A DNA stretch of 64,000 bases from Armillaria gallica (lineage: Eukaryota; Basidiomycota; Agaricomycetes; Agaricales; Physalacriaceae): assembly GCA_037576215.1 (NCBI GenBank), contig JBANDB010000013.1, positions 2,108,001-2,172,000 on the forward strand, read 5' to 3'. This document shows, piece after piece, positions 59,476 to 64,000 of this stretch. The stretch's first letter is position 1. Each line of letters opens with the position of its first letter. Below the pieces are notes generated by a model. The model worked only from the letters and a program-made list of their open reading frames with translations, was not told the DNA's origin and did no database searches. A program made the position numbers and the translations under genes.

Positions 59476-61190
59476 TCAGATATACCCATTCATTTCATGG
59501 GCCTTCAGAATTTCCGTCCTTATATTTGGCATTGAGAATGATGGTTGATTGGGGATGATCTGTGGTGACAGCATCAACATGTTCCATGAGGAATTCCTCA
59601 ATGAGTTTGTCAGCGTCCATATGGTTCTCTCATACCCAGCTGTTTGACTCTGGTCTGTAGCCTTTCCATTTGATGAAGTAGTCTGTGACCCTCCTGGGTG
59701 GTTCTCCCTGTTTTCCCCATACTTTACAAAGTCTACTGTCAAGTACTTTTTTGACTTCGTAATGTTCAGTGCCTTCAATTAGATCTGGTGGTGGTGGTGG
59801 TGGTTGATCTTGGTTTGGGAAGGTGGGTGGTATATATGGAGTGAGGAGTGCTTCATTGAATGTTGGGTGAATGTGCCAGTTGGTAGGGAGTTTGAGAGTG
59901 TATGCCAAGGCATCCTTCTTTGCAATGATTACAAAGGGACCCATTCACTTGTTGGCGAGTTTTTTCTTTGGTTGAAGGAGATGAAGGTTGGTCATGTCAA
60001 GCCAGATCTTGTCTCCTACTTGATACTCAATCACTGGGTGTTTTTTTTTGTCATATTGGGCTTTCATTTGGTCGGCAGCTTTCTTGAGTGATTGTTTGGC
60101 TGTGGCATGAATCTCTTGCATTTTGGAGATGAACATGGTCGAGGCGAGGGTCTGGAAGGGTGTCTGGGGCTTGGCTCCTGGTAAGACATGGGTATTGTAG
60201 CCATAATTGACCTCAAATGGACTTTTGCCGGTGGCTGAGTGGGTGCGATTGTTATGAGCGAAAGCAGCAAGTGATAACCATTCCACCCAGTCGTTCTGAA
60301 GATGGTTGACAAAGATTCAGAGGTATTCTCCACTTCCTGATTGACATGTTCCATCTGTCCATCTGTCTGAGGGTGGAAGGTGGTAGAAGCATTGCCCTTG
60401 ATCTGGAGCAAGTTATAGAGGTCCTTCATGAATTTGGAGATGAACACCATTCCTCGGTCAGAGATGACTACTTGCAGCATTCTGTGTTTAGCGTATACTT
60501 CATCATGTAGGATTTTTGCCCATCCTTCCGATGAGAGTTCCATAGAGCATGCGATAGGAATGATTTCCTTGGAGAAACAATCAACGATCATGATAATGGC
60601 ATTGTAGCCATTGCAGAGGGGTAGACCAGTGATCATGTCTATGGAGATATGAGTCCATGGTCTGGAGGGTATGGTGTTGGGATGAAGCAGTGCTGCCTTT
60701 GCCTGAGTGCTCGACTTGGTTCATTGGCATGTCTCGCAGGCATGGATGTAAGCTTCTATATCCTTCTTCATCTTGGGTCACCAATACTCTCATAATATGA
60801 GTTTCTTGGTCTTTTCAATGCCTGGATGTCCTGCAGTGATATAGTCATGAGATTGTGCAATGACTTCTCCTCGCAATGCATGATCTCAGAGAACATAGAT
60901 CTGGCCATCATAGTAGATTAGTCTGTTTTCTATTTTCATTCCTCGATCATGGTTAAGGGATCCGGAGACATTCTTGTCCCATGAGTGGTGGTTGTGTATG
61001 GCATGCTTGATCTTGGTTTGTATTTCTTCTATTGTAGGCATGATCATTGCCTGGAAGTGCTTGGGTTTGAGGACTACAATTTTGTCATTGTCTTCCTTGC
61101 CTTGTTCATGGTCTGCCCTTTGGCTTTCTTATTTGCCATTCCTGGATTGTGGTGAAGAGAGAAGTGGTATTTGGCTAGTTCAGTTACTCA
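59476..61190 (-). pseudogene. pol: Gypsy integrase with chromodomain
   Basis: Minus-strand continuation of pol. The zinc-binding remnant (HACETCQ near 60,735) leads into the integrase core: SIDMITGLPL (first Asp), VISDRGMVF (second Asp) and HPQTDGQMEHVNQE (Glu), so the DDE triad is present. It is followed by a GPFVIIAKKD-type C-terminal domain and a chromodomain (EHYEVKKVLDSR, YFIKWKGYRPESNSW), which in chromoviruses directs insertion to marked chromatin. Damage: a 1-nt deletion near 60,330 and TGA at 60316-60318, 59945-59947 and 59630-59632, each at an apparent former Arg codon. Chromodomain plus domain order (RT-RH before IN) places it with Ty3/gypsy chromoviruses, common in mushrooms. Confidence 0.8.
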
Positions 61191-61199
61191 ACATGCTTG

Positions 61200-62639
61200 T
61201 CGACGGTTTAGCTTTTGGAGTCTTTGAAAGTACTGGAGATTTTGGTGATCTGTCCAGATTTTGAAGTCCTGAGCTGCTCCCATTAGGTAGTGCCTCCACT
61301 TGTCAAGGGCGAGCATGATAGCAAGTGGTTCTTTATTATAAATTTCATAGTTTTATTCTGTAACTGTGAGAGCTTTTGATAAGAATGCGACTGGATGCCA
61401 TTTTCTATCCTGTTCTTGTGACAAAATGGCACCTATTGCCCTCTCACTGGTGTCTGCTTCCATGTGGAATTTGCCCTCTTCTGTTGGTATTGGTAATACC
61501 ACATCCTCCACCAATTGCCTTTTTAATTGGTCAAAAGTGTTTTGTTGCACTGTTTCCCATTTCCATGGATCATTCCCTGTCAACTGTGTCATAGGTTTGA
61601 CGATTTTACTATATCCTTTTATAAATCGTCGGTAGAAGTTGGTGAAACCTAGGAATGACTGTAACTGTTGTTTCTTGGTTGGTACAGGTTATTCTGCTAT
61701 TCCTTAAATTTTGACTGGGTCTGTGTGAATGCTTCCCTCGCTGATAATGACTCCAAGGTATTCCATCTCTAGGGTTTCGAACTCACATTTCTCTGCTTTA
61801 AGAAATAGCTTGTTCTTCTGTAGAATTTTTAGGACTTCATGTGTGATGCGGCAATGTTCTTCCTTGGTTCTGGACATGATTAGGATGTTGTTGAGGTAGA
61901 CAGTTACTGCTCCTGACGTGATGAGATCCTTGAAGATGTTGTTCATCATCCATTGAAAGGTGGCAGGGAAATTAGTGAGTCCAAAGAACATGACAGTTGG
62001 CTCGAACAAGCCCCAATTTGTTCTGAATGCTGCTTTCCATTTGTCACCATCCTTGATGCATACATTATTGTATCCCCATCAAACATTGAGTTTAGAGAAA
62101 TACTTGGTGCCTCGTAATTTGTCCATTAGCTCCGAGATGAGAGGAAGGGGGTAATGGTTCTTGATTGTCATTTCATTGAGCTTTCAATAGTCTTGTACTA
62201 GCTGTAACTTGCCATCTTTCTTTTTTACAAAGAAGAAGGGTGATGCCATTGGAGATTTTGATGGTTGTATTCTCCCACTTGAAAGGTTCTCATCTAAGAA
62301 CTTGTCAAGTTCCTCTTGTTCAGTATGATTAAGAGGATAGACTTTGCAGTCGAGGTTGGCACTTGCATTAGGAATGAGTTCGATTGCATGGTCCCATGTT
62401 TTTGGTTCAGGGAGTTCATTGAAATTGTCTTTGTCAAACAAGTCGTTAAAATCTCTGCACCAGTCTGGGACCATTTCCTTGAATGTCTTGGTCTTTTTCT
62501 CTACATTGGCTTTGGCAGCGAGGTCATTTGCATGATGTGTGCATATGAGAATGGCCTGTGTGAAGTCTACTGCAAGAATGGTTTCTCCCTTCTCTAGTTC
62601 TTCATCCCACTTATCATCTGGGTCTGAGTCAGGAAGCAC
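61200..62639 (-). pseudogene. pol: Gypsy reverse transcriptase and RNase H
   Basis: One reading frame with several stops and no frameshift. RT blocks: LDKFLDENLSSGRIQPS, SPFFFVKKKDGKL, YFSKLNV-stop-WGYNN, AAFRTNWGLFEP, YLNNILIMS and KCEFETLEMEYLG. RNase H: MEADTSERAIGAILSQEQ. All three catalytic RT aspartates are replaced by Asn: codon 62085-62087 (KLDV became KLNV) and codons 61890-61892 and 61887-61889 (YLDD became YLNN). Stops include TGA 62184-62186 and 62079-62081 (Arg positions) and TAA near 61,704. The enzyme could not copy RNA even without the stops. Confidence 0.85.
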
Positions 62640-63065
62640 AAATGGGTTTTTGCAACATTAACATCAGGCAAACATTAATTTTCTGGTTTTCCAATTGACA
62701 AGTGGATTGTGCCTCACTAGCCAATCATGACCAAGAAAGATTTGTCAGTCACCTAATTCAGTGATGGCTAGATCTATTCATTCCATATGATCTCTGATCT
62801 TGAGACAGATCTTAGTGTACTTGGTAATTGCTCCCTCTTGGTTTCTGGTTCCATTGGCATTGTAGACTGGAATTGGCATGGTGGTTGCATGAGTAGGAAT
62901 GTTATGTTGCTCAATGAATGCTCAGTTGATGGCACTGCTAGTACATCTGCTGTCTACTAATGCAGAAGTGGAGACCTTGATAAGGTTTTCTAGAGTCTCG
63001 ATTTGGACGTTGACTACTAGATCCTTCTCGTTCCTGCTTAGTTTCCTGATGTATCGTTTTGGCTG
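62640..63065 (-). pseudogene. pol: Gypsy protease region
   Basis: Between gag and RT the minus strand reads, with stops, a retropepsin-like segment: ALVDSRCTSSAIN, VYNANGTRNQEG and IFLGHDWL. The active-site triplet is Asp-Ser-Arg where Asp-Ser-Gly is required. Family role: processing of the Gag-Pol polyprotein. Confidence 0.6.
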
Positions 63066-63725
63066 TCATAGTTCTTCCAACCACCAGAGAGTGTTGATTT
63101 GCGTCGCCTTCCTCATACCTTCAATCATTTCATCAACAACTTTCTCCACATGTGCCTTATGAATCCAATTCTTTAAAATTGCTTTTGCTTCTGACTCTGT
63201 CTTTGCTTCTACTATCCCGTGTAAGATCCATTCAGCTTCGAAAGGCCTGAGCCATTCATGTGGGACCTTCTCAGTTTTTGCACCAGAGCCCAAAGACTCG
63301 GCTACCATCAACTGGGTCACCTCAGGTGCTACAGGGGGTGTTAAATTAGTCTTCTCCCATCTTCGGAAGCTGGTATCATCTTCTTCATCAGGAATTTCTA
63401 CTATACTTACCTTAGGCATCTCCCACCTTGTTTGGGCCCCCTCGTTCCTGTTGGTAGGGGTCTCTTGCACAGGGTCAATTAAGTCCTTGGTCTTCACCAA
63501 AGCCCCTTGATGAATAAGAGATGTAGACTTTGGCATCCTTACAGTGATCTCCATTACCAGAGGAGGTTTAGCTGAAGCTATTCCCTCAAATCCTCCAGCA
63601 AGGCTGGAGCTCCATGGAGCTGTCTCATCAGGGGGGGCATTAGGTGCTTGTTCCCCTGCCCCATCTGGTCGAGCCATTATGATGGGTGTCACTATGGTAA
63701 GTGACTTGTCATTCAATGCTTTCAC
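63066..63725 (-). pseudogene. gag: Gypsy Gag, partial
   Basis: A 219-codon ORF opening MKALNDKSLT, Pro/Glu-rich in the first half (QAPNAPPDETAPW) and helical and charged in the second. No zinc knuckle is seen before its stop. It is shorter than usual gypsy Gag and is likely one piece of a broken Gag, since the same frame does not continue into the protease region. Identification rests on position upstream of PR-RT-RH-IN. Confidence 0.55.
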
Positions 63726-64000
63726 CTATGATGAGCTACTGGCTAAATGTTTAGCCAGTAGTTTGACTACTACAGTGTGCTGTACTGCTGATTCTTGCTT
63801 AGTTTCTGGTCTGGAAGTCGTAGCTGTGGGTATATTCGAATGCACATTGAAGAGACTCTGGTGTGCAGGCTAGAAATGCAACAGCATCGAAGACACTGAT
63901 CACACTCACACCCAACACTACACACACAAACCCTCAAAGTTCTTGGGAGGATATTATGTGATAGAAGCAGGTTGAAGCAAAACAACTAAACTCTCAGAAT
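63726..64000 (-). mobile_element. Gypsy leader region, cut by window end
   Basis: Untranslated or 5' gag sequence of the minus-strand element. It is duplicated as a relic at 10,248-10,415. Primer-binding site and 5' LTR are not within the window. Confidence 0.6.

Overview
The window looks like nuclear DNA of a filamentous basidiomycete, most likely an Agaricomycete (mushroom-forming fungus). Genes are broken by 45-70 nt GT-AG introns. The recognisable protein families are the basidiomycete-style HET domain, RecQ-like helicases with a Pro-rich tail, DUF6589, a fungal seven-TM family, PIF/Harbinger DDE proteins and a chromodomain Ty3/gypsy element. This is a repeat-rich accessory region: only one substantial gene looks intact, and nearly everything else is a mobile element or a decaying copy. 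No tRNA, rRNA or CRISPR array was found. All homology statements come from recognising motifs by eye, without a database search.

Layout. 1-6.2 kb is CpG-rich DNA with dispersed repeat blocks full of intron-like signals but no convincing ORF. An intact HET-domain gene lies at 6.23-8.23 kb (+). 8.2-16.8 kb holds degenerate repeats: a gypsy-leader relic, a 658-bp TIR element with an 8-bp flanking duplication, a ~240-bp tandem array, and a third copy of the HET-upstream block. 16.8-23.6 kb is a divergent pair, a RecQ-like helicase pseudogene (-) and a DUF6589 pseudogene (+), apparently framed by imperfect inverted repeats. 23.6-31.15 kb holds further copies of the upstream block and a HET paralogue with four in-frame stops. 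31-38 kb is AT-rich and essentially non-coding. 38.1-44.4 kb is another divergent pair, an intron-rich transposase-like pseudogene (-) and a hypothetical gene (+). 44.8-49.3 kb is a nest of elements: an ACTAGT-rich LTR-like repeat is interrupted by a 3.5-kb hAT-like insertion that carries another copy of that repeat. A six-exon seven-TM pseudogene lies at 50.4-51.6 kb (-). A broken two-gene PIF/Harbinger element lies at 55.1-58.3 kb. From 58.9 kb to the end is a minus-strand gypsy chromovirus with its 3' LTR, pol and gag; its 5' LTR lies beyond the window.

A common theme is decay at CpG. The disrupted genes mostly carry stops readable as CGA to TGA, and the gypsy reverse transcriptase has all three catalytic aspartates changed to asparagine at positions where the aspartate codon would have followed a C. 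The most unusual unit is the RecQ/DUF6589 divergent pair with inverted-repeat-like ends, a candidate undescribed mobile module.
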